From the NCBI RefSeq assembly GCF_014635245.1, contig NZ_BMCP01000002.1:1116001-1180000 (forward strand): 64,000 nucleotides of DNA. The letters run 5' to 3'. Under the pieces are notes generated by a model. The model was not told where the DNA came from. It was given only the letters and a program-made list of their open reading frames with translations, and ran no database searches. Positions 47,486 to 58,824 of the stretch are shown here, in pieces (the first letter of the stretch is position 1; each line of letters begins with the position of its first letter). Both the position numbers and the translations under genes were made by a program. This DNA comes from Agaricicola taiwanensis. Its GTDB lineage: Bacteria > Pseudomonadota > Alphaproteobacteria > Rhizobiales > Methylopilaceae.

Positions 47486-47848
47486 TCAGAATGTCAGCCC
47501 GCCCTCGCGGGCGGCATCGGCGAGTGCCTTGACGCGGCCGTGGTAGAGGTAGGAGCCGCGATCGAACACGACCTCCTTGACGCCCTTCTCAACCGCGCGT
47601 TCAGCGATCAGCTTGCCGACCGCCTGGGCCGCCGCTGTATCCGCTCCCGTCTTCAGGCCGCTGCGCAGATCCTTTTCGACGGTGGAAGCCGCGACGATTG
47701 TCACGCCCTGCACATCGTCGATCAGCTGCGCATAGATATTCTTGGACGAGCGATAGACGGACAGACGAAGCCGTCCACTCGCTGCCTTCTTAACCGCCCG
47801 CCGAACACGCGCCCGGCGGCGGGCTTCAACCACAAGATTCTTCGCCAT
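47486..47848 (-). CDS. rplR: 50S ribosomal protein L18
   Basis: A 120-residue 5S rRNA-binding protein with [17 protein letters not shown] and the end [20 protein letters not shown]. Follows rplF by 12 bases. Confidence 0.99.
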   Translation of the reverse strand: MAKNLVVEARRRARVRRAVKKAASGRLRLSVYRSSKNIYAQLIDDVQGVTIVAASTVEKDLRSGLKTGADTAAAQAVGKLIAERAVEKGVKEVVFDRGSYLYHGRVKALADAAREGGLTF

Positions 47849-47860
47849 AGCTCGCGTTCC

Positions 47861-48394
47861 TTACTTCTTCTTGCCTTCCTTGCGGAAGATAAATTCGCCG
47901 GCATACCGGACGCCCTTGCCCTTATAAGGCTCCGGCGGACGGAATTCGCGGATTTCCGCTGCGACCTGGCCGACCTGCTGCTTGTTGATGCCGGAGATCG
48001 AAATCTCGGTCGGCTTCGGGCAAGCGATCTGAATGCCATCCGGGATCGGATAAAGCACTTCGTGGCTGTAGCCAAGAGACAGCTGCAGGTTCTTTCCCTG
48101 CACAGCCGCCCTGTAGCCGACGCCTTCGATCTCGAGCTTGCGCTCGAAACCGGTGGTGACGCCAGTCGCCAGGTTCTGCACCATGGTGCGGGACATGCCC
48201 CACATCGAGCGCGCGACCTTGTCCTGGGACCGCGGTGTCACAGTGATCGCGCCGTCCTCAAGCTTGGCCGTGACTTCCTGATGGAGCACAAAGGACAGTT
48301 CGCCCTTCGGACCCTTCATCTTTACCTGCTGGCCGTCCACCGAGGCGGTCACACCGCTGGGAACTGCCACTGATTTCTTCCCGATGCGCGACAT
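47861..48394 (-). CDS. rplF: 50S ribosomal protein L6
   Basis: A 177-residue protein with two repeated folds. Begins [15 protein letters not shown]; the C-terminal signature [16 protein letters not shown] is complete. Confidence 0.99.
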   Translation of the reverse strand: MSRIGKKSVAVPSGVTASVDGQQVKMKGPKGELSFVLHQEVTAKLEDGAITVTPRSQDKVARSMWGMSRTMVQNLATGVTTGFERKLEIEGVGYRAAVQGKNLQLSLGYSHEVLYPIPDGIQIACPKPTEISISGINKQQVGQVAAEIREFRPPEPYKGKGVRYAGEFIFRKEGKKK

Positions 48395-48427
48395 CTGCGC
48401 ACTCCGTTCCTATCTATTCCGCTGCGA

Positions 48428-48826
48428 TCAGAAGATCGTGCAGAGAACTTCGCCACCGACGTTATTGTCGCGAGCCTCGTGATCGGCCATCACGCCCTTT
48501 GGCGTGGAGACGATCGCCACGCCAAGGCCATTGGCCACGCGCGGCAGGTTGCTCACCGACGCATAGACGCGGCGGCCAGGCTTCGACACGCGGCTGATCT
48601 CACGGATCACCGGTACGCCATCGAAATACTTGAGCTCGATCTCGAACTCGGTTCGGCCACCGTCGTATTCGGTGGTCGAATAGTCGCGGATATAGCCCTC
48701 GGACTTCAAAACGTCGAGCACCCGCGCACGAAGCGTGGAGCCAGGCGTCGAGACCTTGGTCTTGCGCCGCATCTGCGCGTTGCGGATGCGGGTCAGCATA
48801 TCGCCGATCGGATCATTCATAGCCAT
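48428..48826 (-). CDS. rpsH: 30S ribosomal protein S8
   Basis: A 132-residue 16S rRNA-binding protein with [20 protein letters not shown] and the C-terminal [12 protein letters not shown]; its end [10 protein letters not shown] is typical of this order. In E. coli S8 represses the spc operon, but I did not identify its mRNA site here. Confidence 0.99.
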   Translation of the reverse strand: MAMNDPIGDMLTRIRNAQMRRKTKVSTPGSTLRARVLDVLKSEGYIRDYSTTEYDGGRTEFEIELKYFDGVPVIREISRVSKPGRRVYASVSNLPRVANGLGVAIVSTPKGVMADHEARDNNVGGEVLCTIF

Positions 48827-48839
48827 AGCGACCGTCTCC

Positions 48840-49145
48840 TCACCAGCTCGACTTCACGAGACCGGGGATCAGTCCCTTATTGCCGAGCTCACGCAGGGCG
48901 ATACGAGACATCTTCAGCTTGCGATAGAAAGCACGCGGACGACCCGAAACCTCACAACGGTTGCGGATGCGGATCTTTGCCGAATTGCGCGGCAGCTCCG
49001 CAAGCTTCAGGCGGGCGGTGAAACGCTCCTCACCCGAAAGCTCCTCGTTGTTCGCGATCGCCTTCAGCTCAGCACGCTTTGAAGCGTAACGGGCGGCAAG
49101 CTTTGCCCGACGCTTGTTCTTCTCGATTGCGCTCTTCTTCGCCAT
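48840..49145 (-). CDS. rpsN: 30S ribosomal protein S14
   Basis: A 101-residue S14 of the long, zinc-free type; the C-terminal half [20 protein letters not shown] lacks the four cysteines of the short form. Lies between rplE and rpsH. Confidence 0.99.
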   Translation of the reverse strand: MAKKSAIEKNKRRAKLAARYASKRAELKAIANNEELSGEERFTARLKLAELPRNSAKIRIRNRCEVSGRPRAFYRKLKMSRIALRELGNKGLIPGLVKSSW

Positions 49146-49156
49146 CGGTTCCTCGC

Positions 49157-49717
49157 TCAGTTCCGGAACGGAAAGTTCAGGGCGCGGAGAAGCTCACGCG
49201 CCTCATCGTCCGTCTTCGCCGTCGTGCAGACGATCACGTCCATGCCCAGAACCTGGTCGACCTGATCGTAATTGATCTCGGGGAACACAATGTGTTCCTT
49301 GATTCCCATCGCGTAGTTGCCGCGACCGTCAAAACTGCCCGGGTTGAGCCCGCGGAAGTCGCGGACACGCGGCAGCGCGATATTCAACAGACGATCCAGG
49401 AACTCGTACATACGAACCTTGCGGAGCGTCACCTTGGCGCCGACCGCCTGCCCTTCGCGCAGCTTGAACGTCGCGATGGAGGTGCGGGCGCGGGTGATCA
49501 CGGGCCGCTGGCCGGCGATCAAACCGAGATCCTTGGCGGCGGAGGTCGCCTTCTTGGAGTCGGCGACAGCCTCGCCAACGCCCATGTTGAGGACGACCTT
49601 TTCGACGACCGGAACTTCGAAGGAGTTCTTGTATCCGAACTTCTCCGTCAGGGCCGCACGAACCACCTCGTTGTAGTGCTTCTTGAGCCGCGGCTCGTAA
49701 TTCTGCGTATCAAGCAT
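49157..49717 (-). CDS. rplE: 50S ribosomal protein L5
   Basis: A 186-residue-class 5S rRNA-binding protein beginning [19 protein letters not shown]. The conserved [15 protein letters not shown] and [11 protein letters not shown] segments are present. ATG 49717 lies inside the end of rplX, an 8-base overlap. Confidence 0.98.
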   Translation of the reverse strand: MLDTQNYEPRLKKHYNEVVRAALTEKFGYKNSFEVPVVEKVVLNMGVGEAVADSKKATSAAKDLGLIAGQRPVITRARTSIATFKLREGQAVGAKVTLRKVRMYEFLDRLLNIALPRVRDFRGLNPGSFDGRGNYAMGIKEHIVFPEINYDQVDQVLGMDVIVCTTAKTDDEARELLRALNFPFRN

Positions 49718-50027
49718 CGATCCGCTCCCCAGAGCGCTTTGCCACACGCACCTTGCGACCGTCTTCAAGGATCTGGAAACCGACGCGGGTCGGCTTGCCG
49801 TCCTTGGGGTCAAGGTGGGCGAGGTTCGAAAGATTGAGCGGCGCTTCCTTGCGGATCAGGCCGCCTTCCTGGGCCTGGGTCTGACGCTGATGGCGAACCA
49901 CAACGTTGACACCCTTGACGATGGCTCGGTTCTCCTTGGGGAGAACCTGGGTCACCTCGCCAGTCTTGCCCTTGTCGCGGCCGGCGAGCACGACGACCTT
50001 GTCACCCTTGCGGATTTTCGCGGCCAT
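49710..50027 (-). CDS. rplX: 50S ribosomal protein L24
   Basis: A 105-residue assembly-initiator protein with the KOW motif [22 protein letters not shown] 50027 overlaps the rplN stop (TGATG). Confidence 0.98.
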   Translation of the reverse strand: MAAKIRKGDKVVVLAGRDKGKTGEVTQVLPKENRAIVKGVNVVVRHQRQTQAQEGGLIRKEAPLNLSNLAHLDPKDGKPTRVGFQILEDGRKVRVAKRSGERIDA

Positions 50028-50395
50028 CACAGCACCTCCGGCGCAAGCGAAATGATCTTCATATGGTTCTTCAGGCGCAGCTCGCGCGGAACCGGTCCAA
50101 AGATACGCGTGCCGACAGGCTCGCCTTCCTTATTGACCAGGACCGCCGCATTGCGATCGAAGCGGATCACGGATCCGTCGACGCGGCGAATGTCCTTGGC
50201 CGTGCGAACGACGACCGCCTTCATCACGTCGCCCTTCTTCACGCGACCGCGCGGAATGGCTTCCTTGACGGAGACGACGATAATATCGCCGACCGACGCA
50301 TACTTGCGCTTCGATCCGCCGAGCACCTTGATGCACATCACACGGCGCGCACCGGAGTTATCCGCGACGTCGAGATTGGTCTGCATCTGAATCAT
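50027..50395 (-). CDS. rplN: 50S ribosomal protein L14
   Basis: A 122-residue protein of the subunit interface, with [17 protein letters not shown] and VRRVD-type core ([17 protein letters not shown]). It starts 72 bases after rpsQ. Confidence 0.99.
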   Translation of the reverse strand: MIQMQTNLDVADNSGARRVMCIKVLGGSKRKYASVGDIIVVSVKEAIPRGRVKKGDVMKAVVVRTAKDIRRVDGSVIRFDRNAAVLVNKEGEPVGTRIFGPVPRELRLKNHMKIISLAPEVL

Positions 50396-50467
50396 GGCAT
50401 GCTGCCTTCTCTCTTATCGGGCCGGTTTCCCTCAAGGGACCTGCTCCCGATCAACCTCAACTCGTCT

Positions 50468-50707
50468 TCAGCTTGCCGCTTCGTCCAGGACCACCCAGCT
50501 CTTCAGCTTGGAGATCGGGCGGCTTTCCACGATCTGGACAATGTCGCCGACCTTGCAGCGATTGGCCTCGTCATGGGCGTGATAGTTCTTGGTCCGGCGC
50601 ACCGTCTTCTTGAAAAGCGGATGCGTGAACCGGCGCTCGACCTTGACGACGACGGTCTTGTCCGTCTTGTCGGACACGACGACGCCCTGCAAAATACGTT
50701 TTGGCAT
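50468..50707 (-). CDS. rpsQ: 30S ribosomal protein S17
   Basis: A 79-residue 16S rRNA-binding protein. [20 protein letters not shown] and the [15 protein letters not shown] segment are diagnostic. Follows rpmC by 11 bases. Confidence 0.99.
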   Translation of the reverse strand: MPKRILQGVVVSDKTDKTVVVKVERRFTHPLFKKTVRRTKNYHAHDEANRCKVGDIVQIVESRPISKLKSWVVLDEAAS

Positions 50708-50718
50708 CTCGGTATCCC

Positions 50719-50928
50719 TTACGCCTTGGCCTGGTCCGCGCGCTTCTTCTGCTGCGCGAAGGTTTTGATACGTGCGATGTCGCGGCGAACCGCCTTCACG
50801 CGCGCGGTGTTCTCAAGCTGGCCGGTCGCCCGCTGGAAGCGCAGATTGAACTGCTCCTTCTTCAGCTTGAGCAGCTCGTCGCCAAGCTGATCGGCCGTGA
50901 GAGTCGGGAAGTCACTGGTCTTTGCCAT
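50719..50928 (-). CDS. rpmC: 50S ribosomal protein L29
   Basis: A 69-residue helical protein near the exit tunnel: [20 protein letters not shown] and [16 protein letters not shown] 50928 was chosen by family length; the open frame continues far upstream over rplP. Confidence 0.98.
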   Translation of the reverse strand: MAKTSDFPTLTADQLGDELLKLKKEQFNLRFQRATGQLENTARVKAVRRDIARIKTFAQQKKRADQAKA

Positions 50929-50938
50929 CTCTCTACCC

Positions 50939-51352
50939 TCAGTCCGCGATGCGCTGCACGAAACGGGTGCGGATCGGGAGCTTCGCAGCGGCAAGGCGAA
51001 GCGCCTCACGTGCGATTTCCTCGTCCACGCCGTCGAGCTCGAACATGATGCGCCCAGGCTTGACCTTGGCGGCCCAGAATTCAGGAGCGCCCTTGCCCTT
51101 ACCCATGCGCACTTCGGTCGGCTTCTTCGACACCGGCACATCCGGGAACACACGGATCCACACGCGACCTGCACGCTTCATATGACGCGTCATCGCGCGG
51201 CGAGCCGCCTCGATCTGACGCGCGGTGATGCGCTCGGGATCAACGGCCTTGAGACCAAAGGTCCCGAAAGCCAGATCGGTGCCGCCCTTCGCGGTACCGC
51301 TGATGCGGCCCTTGAACTGCTTGCGGAACTTCGTCCGTTTCGGTTGCAGCAT
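50939..51352 (-). CDS. rplP: 50S ribosomal protein L16
   Basis: A 137-residue protein contacting the A-site t[19 protein letters not shown] and [20 protein letters not shown] are diagnostic, and the RMGKGKG turn follows. Confidence 0.99.
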   Translation of the reverse strand: MLQPKRTKFRKQFKGRISGTAKGGTDLAFGTFGLKAVDPERITARQIEAARRAMTRHMKRAGRVWIRVFPDVPVSKKPTEVRMGKGKGAPEFWAAKVKPGRIMFELDGVDEEIAREALRLAAAKLPIRTRFVQRIAD

Positions 51353-51377
51353 TTGACTAACCTCTCACGTCCCGCGT

Positions 51378-52097
51378 TCAGGCTGCGGCTTCGCGACGGC
51401 CACCGGACCGCGACTGCTCGCCGCTTCCAGCACCTTCGTTCATACGCTTGTCCTGGGCGAGCGGGTCGTGCTCCATGATCTCGCCCTTGAAAATCCAAAC
51501 CTTGACGCCGCATGTGCCCATGGCCGTCATGGCGGTGGACACGCCGTAATCAATGTCGGCACGTAGCGTGTGCAATGGCACGCGTCCTTCGCGATACCAC
51601 TCGGTACGCGCGATTTCAGCGCCACCCAGACGGCCCGAGCAGGTGATGCGGATGCCTTCTGCGCCGAGACGCATGGCCGATTGCACCGCCCGTTTCATGG
51701 CGCGGCGGAAAGCCACGCGGCGCTCGAGCTGCTGGGTGATCGAATCGGCCACCAGCTGCGCATCGATTTCCGGCTTGCGCACCTCAACGATGTTGATGTG
51801 CACCTCGGAATCCGTCATCGAGCCGACCTTCTTGCGAAGCTTCTCGATGTCGGCGCCCTTCTTGCCGATCACCACGCCGGGACGACCCGAATGGATCGTC
51901 ACGCGGCACTTCTTGTGGGGGCGCTCGATGACGATGCGCGACACGGCTGCCTGCTTCAGATCCTTCAGAAGAGCCTCGCGAATGCGCAGATCCTCATGAA
52001 GCAGCTTGCCGTATTCCGCGCGCGTCGCGAACCAGCGCGAATCCCACGTGCGATTGATACCGAGCCGAAGCCCGATCGGATTGATCTTCTGTCCCAT
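51378..52097 (-). CDS. rpsC: 30S ribosomal protein S3
   Basis: A 239-residue protein of the mRNA entry site. It has the KH domain with [17 protein letters not shown] and the C-terminal [20 protein letters not shown]. Its ATG overlaps the rplV stop by one base. The tail is Gly/Ser/Arg-rich. Confidence 0.99.
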   Translation of the reverse strand: MGQKINPIGLRLGINRTWDSRWFATRAEYGKLLHEDLRIREALLKDLKQAAVSRIVIERPHKKCRVTIHSGRPGVVIGKKGADIEKLRKKVGSMTDSEVHINIVEVRKPEIDAQLVADSITQQLERRVAFRRAMKRAVQSAMRLGAEGIRITCSGRLGGAEIARTEWYREGRVPLHTLRADIDYGVSTAMTAMGTCGVKVWIFKGEIMEHDPLAQDKRMNEGAGSGEQSRSGGRREAAA

Positions 52098-52477
52098 CAG
52101 GCAGACTCCTGAACCTGGCGAACCACGATGGTCAGATGCGAGAAAGGCTTCTCGATCCGGCCAACACGACCGCGAGCGCGCGGGCTGAAACGCTTCATCA
52201 CCAGTGCCTTGCCCACATAGGCCTCGGCGACGATCAGATCATCGACGTCAAGGTTGTGGTTGTTCTCGGCATTGGCGATTGCCGACTCCAACGTCTTGCG
52301 GACGTCGCCGGAAATCCGCTTGCGCGAAAACTGCAGGTCGGCCAACGCCTTGTTGACCTTCTTGCCGCGGATCAGGCCTGCGACGAGGTTCAGCTTCTGC
52401 GGCGAAATCCGGAGATTGCGCGCAACAGCCTTGGCCTCGTTCTCAGGGAGCGTGCGCTCACGCGCTGGCTTGCCCAT
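52097..52477 (-). CDS. rplV: 50S ribosomal protein L22
   Basis: A 126-residue tunnel protein. The family segment [20 protein letters not shown] and the hairpin tip [15 protein letters not shown], which binds macrolides, are visible with no obvious insertion. Confidence 0.99.
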   Translation of the reverse strand: MGKPARERTLPENEAKAVARNLRISPQKLNLVAGLIRGKKVNKALADLQFSRKRISGDVRKTLESAIANAENNHNLDVDDLIVAEAYVGKALVMKRFSPRARGRVGRIEKPFSHLTIVVRQVQESA

Positions 52478-52480
52478 GGC

Positions 52481-52759
52481 TTACTTCCTCTTCGCTTTCT
52501 TGTCCGCTGCGTGACCGTAATAGGTCCGCGTCGGAGAAAACTCGCCGAACTTGTGGCCGACCATCTCTTCCGAGACGTAGACCGGAACGTGCTTCTGCCC
52601 GTTGTAGACCCCAAAGGTGAGGCCGACGAACTGCGGCAGAATGGTGGAGCGACGGCTCCAGGTCTTGATGACTTCTGCGCGACCCGATCCGCGGGCGGCT
52701 TCCGCTTTCTTGAAGAGGAAACCGTCGACGAAGGGGCCTTTCCAAACAGAACGTGCCAT
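52481..52759 (-). CDS. rpsS: 30S ribosomal protein S19
   Basis: A 92-residue head protein: [15 protein letters not shown] and [20 protein letters not shown]. Ends 3 bases before the rplV start. Confidence 0.99.
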   Translation of the reverse strand: MARSVWKGPFVDGFLFKKAEAARGSGRAEVIKTWSRRSTILPQFVGLTFGVYNGQKHVPVYVSEEMVGHKFGEFSPTRTYYGHAADKKAKRK

Positions 52760-52773
52760 GGTTCAGGCCTCGC

Positions 52774-53610
52774 TCACTTCTTCTTCCGAGCGTGGCGGCT
52801 CGAAATGATGAACTTATCCGTCGCCTTATTACGACGGGTTTTCTTACCCTTGGTGGGCTTGCCCCACGGGGTGACGGGATGGCGGCCACCCGAGGTGCGG
52901 CCTTCGCCGCCGCCGTGCGGATGGTCAACCGGGTTCATGGTCACGCCGCGATTGTGCGGGCGCCGGCCGAGCCAACGCGAACGTCCAGCCTTGCCGTAAT
53001 TGATGTTGCTGTGGTCAGGATTGGAGACCGCACCAACGGTCGCCATGCACTGTCCATTGACCAAGCGCTGCTCGCCGGAGTTGAGACGCAGGATCACATA
53101 TCCCTGGTCGCGACCCACGATCTGCGCATAGGCGCCAGCCGAACGGGCAATCTGTCCGCCACGGCCGATCTTCAGCTCCACATTGTGGACGATCGTGCCG
53201 ACCGGCATGTTGCCAACCGGCATAGCGTTACCCGGCTTCACGTCGACCTGGGTGCCGGCGACAACCGTCGCACCCGTCGCCAAACGCTGCGGAGCCAGGA
53301 TATAGGCCTGCTCGCCATCGGTGTAGGTCAGAAGAGCGATGAAAGCCGACCGGTTGGGGTCATACTCGATTCGCTCGACCGTCGCTGCCACATCGAACTT
53401 GCGGCGCTTGAAATCGATGACGCGATAGGTCCGCTTGTGACCGCCGCCACGAAAGCGGACAGTGACACGGCCGTGATTGTTGCGACCGCCGGACTTGCTC
53501 AGGCCTTCCGTCAGCGACTTGACCGGCTTGCCCTTGTAGAGCTCGGAACGGTCGACGATGACGAGCTGGCGAAGGCTCGGCGTAATGGGTTTAAACGTCT
53601 TCAGTGCCAT
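52774..53610 (-). CDS. rplB: 50S ribosomal protein L2
   Basis: A 278-residue protein near the peptidyl-transferase centre. The conserved [14 protein letters not shown]-type segment reads [16 protein letters not shown], with the essential His. Other marks: [19 protein letters not shown]. Confidence 0.99.
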   Translation of the reverse strand: MALKTFKPITPSLRQLVIVDRSELYKGKPVKSLTEGLSKSGGRNNHGRVTVRFRGGGHKRTYRVIDFKRRKFDVAATVERIEYDPNRSAFIALLTYTDGEQAYILAPQRLATGATVVAGTQVDVKPGNAMPVGNMPVGTIVHNVELKIGRGGQIARSAGAYAQIVGRDQGYVILRLNSGEQRLVNGQCMATVGAVSNPDHSNINYGKAGRSRWLGRRPHNRGVTMNPVDHPHGGGEGRTSGGRHPVTPWGKPTKGKKTRRNKATDKFIISSRHARKKK

Positions 53611-53630
53611 TTTTACTCTCCCCGCCGCTC

Positions 53631-53927
53631 TCAGAGACCGGTCGAGACGTCGATCGAATGGCCTTCGGCCAACGTCACGACGGCTTTCTTGACATCGCTC
53701 TGAACGCCGAGGCGGCCCTTAAAGCGCTTGACCTTGCCCTTGCGGACCAGGGTGTTGACGCCGGTGACCTTGACGTCGAACAGCTTCTCGACAGCTGCCT
53801 TGATCTGCGGCTTGGTCGCAGTCTTGGCAACGCGGAAGACCACCTTGTTCTGCTCGGACGCCAGCGTCGCCTTCTCGGTGATGACCGGCGACAGGATGAC
53901 GTCGTAGTGGCGTGGATCGGTGCTCAT
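53631..53927 (-). CDS. rplW: 50S ribosomal protein L23
   Basis: A 98-residue exit-tunnel protein that docks trigger factor and [16 protein letters not shown] and [15 protein letters not shown] are seen. It overlaps the rplD stop by 4 bases. Confidence 0.99.
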   Translation of the reverse strand: MSTDPRHYDVILSPVITEKATLASEQNKVVFRVAKTATKPQIKAAVEKLFDVKVTGVNTLVRKGKVKRFKGRLGVQSDVKKAVVTLAEGHSIDVSTGL

Positions 53928-54547
53928 TTGAAGCGCGCCTCCAGCGCATCAACCGCAGCGCGCGTGAGCACCAGGGTGTCACGGCGCAGGATGTCGTAAA
54001 CATTGATGCCCTGAACCGGCAGCACGTCCACATCGGGAATGCTGCGGGCCGCACGACCAAAGTTCTCGTTGACCGTCTCGCCGTCGATGACCAGCGTGCT
54101 GGCCCAACCGAGCTTCACGAAACGCTCCTTGAGAGCCTTGGTCTTGGCATCGTCGAGTGTGATCTGATCGACGATCACGATCTGCGACGCCTTGGCCTTG
54201 GCGGACAGCGCGAGCTTCAGGCCGAGCGCGCGGACCTTCTTGGGAAGGTCGTGCTCGTGGCTGCGGACCACCGGACCGAAGGCACGTCCACCACCGCGGA
54301 ACTGCGGCGCGCGAGCGGAACCGTGACGAGCGCGACCGGTGCCCTTCTGCTTGAAGAGCTTCTTGCCGGTACGTGCGATCTCGGAACGACCCTTGGTCTT
54401 GTGGGTTCCGGCCTGGCGCTTGGCCAGCTGCCAGCGCACCACCCGGTAAAGGATGTCCGTGCGGGGCTCGAGACCGAAGATCTCGTCCGAGAGTGTGAGC
54501 TTGCCGGCGTCAGAGCCGTCGAGCGTCTTGATGGCGATATCCATCAC
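53924..54547 (-). CDS. rplD: 50S ribosomal protein L4
   Basis: A 207-residue protein whose loop reaches the exit tunnel. [21 protein letters not shown] is diagnostic (residues 61-81). In gamma-proteobacteria L4 also represses the S10 operon; no such leader is identified here. Overlaps rplC by 4 bases. Confidence 0.99.
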   Translation of the reverse strand: MMDIAIKTLDGSDAGKLTLSDEIFGLEPRTDILYRVVRWQLAKRQAGTHKTKGRSEIARTGKKLFKQKGTGRARHGSARAPQFRGGGRAFGPVVRSHEHDLPKKVRALGLKLALSAKAKASQIVIVDQITLDDAKTKALKERFVKLGWASTLVIDGETVNENFGRAARSIPDVDVLPVQGINVYDILRRDTLVLTRAAVDALEARFK

Positions 54548-55305
54548 GCGCCCTCCTCGTTGGCCGCGGGCGCCTCAGCCGGCGCAGCGGTCTCGTCCTG
54601 TGCCTTCGCACTTACCTGTTCAGCATCGTTGCCGATCTTGAACTTGCCCGGCTTCGGAGCCTCGTCCGGCAGAGGACGCTTCACAGCATCACGCACCACG
54701 ATCCAGCCGCCCTTGGAGCCCGGAACCGAACCCTCGACCAGGATCAGCCCACGCTCGACGTCGGTGCTGACAACCTTGAGGTTCTGGGTCGTCACGCGCT
54801 CATCGCCGAGATGACCAGGCATCTTCTTGTTCTTGAAGGTCTTGCCCGGATCCTGGCGGCCACCGGTCGAACCGATCGAACGATGCGAAACCGACACACC
54901 ATGCGAGGCGCGAAGACCGCCGAAGTTCCAGCGCTTCATACCGCCGGCGAAGCCCTTACCGACGGTCGTGCCCGTGACGTCGACGAACTGACCGACGACG
55001 AAATGATCCGCCGTGATCTCCGCGCCGACGGGGATGACCGTCTCATCTTCAACGCGGAACTCAACGAGGCGCCGCTTGGGCTCCACATTGGCAACCGCGA
55101 AATGACCGCGCTGAGCCTTCGGCGTGTTCTTCGCCTTGGCGAAGCCAGCACCGAGCTGAAGCGCAACATATCCGTCCTTCTCGACCGTGCGGTGGGCGAC
55201 CACCTGGCACGCATCGAGCTTAAGGACCGTAACCGGCACATGCTCACCGGCCTCTGTGAAGAGGCGGGTCATTCCGAGCTTCTGTGCAATCACACCGGAC
55301 CGCAT
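54544..55305 (-). CDS. rplC: 50S ribosomal protein L3
   Basis: A 253-residue protein with [16 protein letters not shown] and the [20 protein letters not shown] loop near the peptidyl-transferase centre. Beyond the family core it carries a C-terminal Ala/Glu-rich tail of about 30 residues, seen in other alphaproteobacteria. ATG 55305 is used rather than the five-codon-longer start. Confidence 0.98.
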   Translation of the reverse strand: MRSGVIAQKLGMTRLFTEAGEHVPVTVLKLDACQVVAHRTVEKDGYVALQLGAGFAKAKNTPKAQRGHFAVANVEPKRRLVEFRVEDETVIPVGAEITADHFVVGQFVDVTGTTVGKGFAGGMKRWNFGGLRASHGVSVSHRSIGSTGGRQDPGKTFKNKKMPGHLGDERVTTQNLKVVSTDVERGLILVEGSVPGSKGGWIVVRDAVKRPLPDEAPKPGKFKIGNDAEQVSAKAQDETAAPAEAPAANEEGA

Positions 55306-55325
55306 GGTCGTCCTCTCCAAAAGGC

Positions 55326-55634
55326 TCAGAGCTTGATCTCGACGTCCACGCCGGCAGCGAGGTCGAGCTTCATCAGCGCGTCCACCGTCTGCGGCGTGGG
55401 GTCAACGATATCGAGAAGACGCTTATGCGTGCGCATCTCGAACTGCTCACGGCTCTTCTTATCGATGTGCGGGCTGCGATTGACCGTGAACTTCTCGATC
55501 AGGGTCGGCAGCGGGATGGGCCCACGGACACGAGCGCCCGTGCGCTTTGCCGTCGACACGATCTCACGGGTCGATGCATCGAGAATCCGATGATCGAACG
55601 CCTTGAGACGAATGCGTATGTTCTGACCGTTCAT
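55326..55634 (-). CDS. rpsJ: 30S ribosomal protein S10
   Basis: A 102-residue protein of the 30S head that also binds NusB in antitermination. [14 protein letters not shown] and [19 protein letters not shown] are diagnostic. First gene of the S10 group, 71 bases after tuf. Confidence 0.99.
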   Translation of the reverse strand: MNGQNIRIRLKAFDHRILDASTREIVSTAKRTGARVRGPIPLPTLIEKFTVNRSPHIDKKSREQFEMRTHKRLLDIVDPTPQTVDALMKLDLAAGVDVEIKL

Positions 55635-55659
55635 TGGTCGACCTCAACTCGAAGAAAGC

Positions 55660-55688
55660 GCGTCGGATCGGGACATCCCACCCGACGC
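55660..55688 (-). promoter_or_regulatory. Hairpin between tuf and rpsJ, possible attenuator
   Basis: A 7-bp stem GCGTCGG / CCGACGC with a partly paired 15-base interior, followed on the minus strand by GCTTTCTTC. The broken T run suggests partial termination after tuf rather than a full stop. Confidence 0.45.
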
Positions 55689-55705
55689 CTTACTTTCCGA
55701 TTCCC

Positions 55706-56896
<1,191 letters not shown>

Positions 56897-57023
56897 CGGC
56901 TCGACCTCTAAATCCGTCCAAATGCCGGTGGCCACCCATGGGCCGGCCGGTCGGTTGCTTTTTGTGCGACGTCTCCGCTCATCGCGGGCGTCCGGTCCTC
57001 GGTTGCGCCCCGCCCTGGAATGA

Positions 57024-57097
57024 TGGAGCGGGTGAAGGGAATCGAACCCTCGTCATCAGCTTGGAAGGCTGTTGCTCTACCATTGAGCTACACCCGC
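57024..57097 (-). tRNA. tRNA-Gly (anticodon TCC)
   Basis: Folds as a standard cloverleaf: acceptor GCGGGTG / CACCCGC, D arm AGCTCAATGGTAGAGC, anticodon loop CTTCCAA with TCC, T loop GGTTCGATTCC, discriminator T and an encoded CCA. It lies 127 bases before tuf. Confidence 0.95.
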
Positions 57098-57116
57098 ATG
57101 TCGCATTCGGCCGAGG

Positions 57117-57201
57117 TGGTGGGGGAGGTAGGACTCGAACCTACGAAGGCATAGCCAGCGGATTTACAGTCCGCCCCCTTTGCCGCTCGGGACACTCCCC
57201 C
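57117..57201 (-). tRNA. tRNA-Tyr (anticodon GTA)
   Basis: A class II tRNA of 85 bases with a long variable arm. Acceptor GGGGGAG / CTCCCCC, anticodon loop CTGTAAA with GTA, T loop GGTTCGAGTCC, encoded ACCA end. It lies 19 bases before tRNA-Gly and shares its promoter. Confidence 0.95.
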
Positions 57202-57290
57202 AAACCTCGAACGCACACCACCTTGAAGGAGACGGCTCGAAGACACGACGACGCCCCGCCAACTGAAGCGGGGTGGATCGCACGGCGCGT

Positions 57291-57319
57291 TTTATGGTGA
57301 CCCGCATCAGCCGTGTCAA
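57291..57319 (-). promoter_or_regulatory. Promoter of tRNA-Tyr/tRNA-Gly/tuf
   Basis: Minus-strand TTGACA (57314-57319) and CATAAA (57291-57296) are 17 bases apart, about 90 bases before tRNA-Tyr. The start region just after is GC-rich (ACGCGCCG), the kind of discriminator linked to stringent control of stable RNA promoters. The -35 overlaps the region before rlmB. Confidence 0.75.
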
Positions 57320-57378
57320 CCGGAAAGCACATAACCTTGATTGCCAAAGGGCCCGCACGGTGCAAAGAACACGTCACC

Positions 57379-58161
57379 ATGCGTCAAGGACGACCCTCGA
57401 AATCCGCCCGCCCCTTCCATGGGGGCCGCAACCACACACGCCCTCCCCGCGATCCATCCGGGCCCGCGATCCTCTATGGCCATCACTCGGTCGTTGAGGC
57501 GCTGAAAAATCCGCGCCGCCAGTTCCGCCGGCTGCTCGCGACCGAAAACGCCCTGAAGCGCTTGCAGGAGGAAGGCATCCCCGTTCCTCAGATCGCGGAG
57601 GTGGTGCGCCCCGGGGCCATTGACCGGGAACTGACACCAGATGCCGTCCACCAGGGATTGCTCCTGGAGGCCGATCCGCTTCCGGCGCTCAGTCTCGATA
57701 TGCTTCGCGACGATGCGCTTGTTCTGGTGCTGGACCAGATCACCGATCCGCACAATGTCGGCGCGATCGTGAGAACGGCTGCCGCATTCGGAGTGACCGC
57801 CATCGTCACCACGGCGCGCCACAGTCCCGAGGCGACAGGAGTGCTCGCCAAAAGCGCCTCCGGCGGACTTGAGCATGTGCCGATCATCACAGTGCGCAAC
57901 CTTGCGGGAGGCCTGGAGGAGCTGGGTAGTCGCCACTTTCAGCGCGTCGGCCTCGATTCGGAGGGCGAGACGTCCCTGCCCTCCGTTCCCTTGCGCCGCC
58001 CGCTGGCCCTGGTGCTGGGAGCCGAAGGAAAAGGCCTGAGACAGAAGACCCGCACTTGCTGCGACGTGTTGGCGCGGCTCGACATGCCGGGCGCCATCAA
58101 AAGCCTCAACGTCTCAAACGCCGCGGCGATCGCGCTGCATGTCGCGGCGTCCGCAGCCTAG
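57379..58161 (+). CDS. rlmB: 23S rRNA (guanosine-2'-O-)-methyltransferase RlmB (SpoU family)
   Basis: Methylates a 23S rRNA guanosine ribose with S-adenosylmethionine. The 260 residues have an N-terminal RNA-binding part (LYGHHSVVEALKNPRR) and the knotted SPOUT domain with LDQITDPHNVGAIVRTA, LVLGAEGKGLR and IKSLNVSNAAAIAL. ATG 57379 is favoured; the longer frame begins inside the tRNA promoter. Divergent from the tRNA-tuf unit. Confidence 0.94.
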   Translation: MRQGRPSKSARPFHGGRNHTRPPRDPSGPAILYGHHSVVEALKNPRRQFRRLLATENALKRLQEEGIPVPQIAEVVRPGAIDRELTPDAVHQGLLLEADPLPALSLDMLRDDALVLVLDQITDPHNVGAIVRTAAAFGVTAIVTTARHSPEATGVLAKSASGGLEHVPIITVRNLAGGLEELGSRHFQRVGLDSEGETSLPSVPLRRPLALVLGAEGKGLRQKTRTCCDVLARLDMPGAIKSLNVSNAAAIALHVAASAA

Positions 58162-58230
58162 GATATCGAGTCGCTCCAGAATCTTACGCGGTGGAGCGCA
58201 CAAAGTGATTCCACTCGTTTGAGCGACGTC

Positions 58231-58509
58231 TCAGGTCTTGGGAATCCGCTCGATGGCGGGAGGCGGCGCGCCATATTCCGGCGCGGGAACGGATGCCGGC
58301 GGCCGTGAAGGCTGAACGCGCTGCCTGTCTTCGTCCTTGCGGGGATAATAGACCCGCGGAGGCTTGTAGTTGTTGCGGTAGTGGCGCTGAGAGGGGCTGG
58401 AGCGAAAATGCTGGTCGCGATCCCGAAAGCTATCCTGCGCCAGCGCAGGAGACGCCGTCGCGATCATGATGCCGGCAAGAACCCAAAGATGCTTTCTCAT
58501 GAACTTCAT
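58231..58509 (-). CDS. Small secreted basic protein, function unknown
   Basis: A 92-residue protein with a clear signal peptide (KHLWVLAGIMIATASPALA, cut before QDS). The mature part is Arg/Tyr/Pro-rich (RHYRNNYKPPRVYYPRK) and low in hydrophobic residues, so probably unfolded in the periplasm. No family recognised. Two alternative ATGs (58509, 58500) exist; neither has a strong ribosome binding site. Confidence 0.7.
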   Translation of the reverse strand: MKFMRKHLWVLAGIMIATASPALAQDSFRDRDQHFRSSPSQRHYRNNYKPPRVYYPRKDEDRQRVQPSRPPASVPAPEYGAPPPAIERIPKT

Positions 58510-58676
58510 ATGGGGATCGCTGCTCAAAAAGGCCACAGGTTATCGCCTTCGTTATCGACCCGCCGTTTCTTCTGTTGAACCGATATGGGGTCGCTGATAC
58601 CTAGGCGGGGATGAGTCGGGTCAAGTGTTTGAGATTGTGTGTTCATCCACATTCTCATTCTGATTTCCCGGCCAAA

Positions 58677-58751
58677 GCCGGCGTAGCACAGCGGTAGTGC
58701 AGCGGTTTTGTAAACCGAAGGTCGGGAGTTCGATCCTCTCCGCCGGCACCA
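58677..58751 (+). tRNA. tRNA-Thr (anticodon TGT)
   Basis: Acceptor GCCGGCG / CGCCGGC, D arm GCACAGCGGTAGTGC, anticodon loop TTTGTAA with TGT, T loop AGTTCGATCCT, discriminator A and an encoded CCA, followed at once by TTTTT. It is the only plus-strand gene here, between two minus-strand secreted-protein genes. Confidence 0.94.
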
Positions 58752-58776
58752 TTTTTCAACTGAAGACACGCGATGA

Positions 58777-58810
58777 AAGAACCCCGGAAGCCTGAGCTGC
58801 CGGGGTTCTT
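58777..58810. terminator. Hairpin between tRNA-Thr and the repeat-protein gene
   Basis: A perfect 11-bp stem AAGAACCCCGG / CCGGGGTTCTT with a 12-base loop. It lies 14 bases beyond the stop of the minus-strand repeat-protein gene and 26 bases after tRNA-Thr, so it can end transcripts from both sides, although the T run is short on each strand. Confidence 0.65.
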
Positions 58811-58824
58811 ATCGTGGCTCAAGG

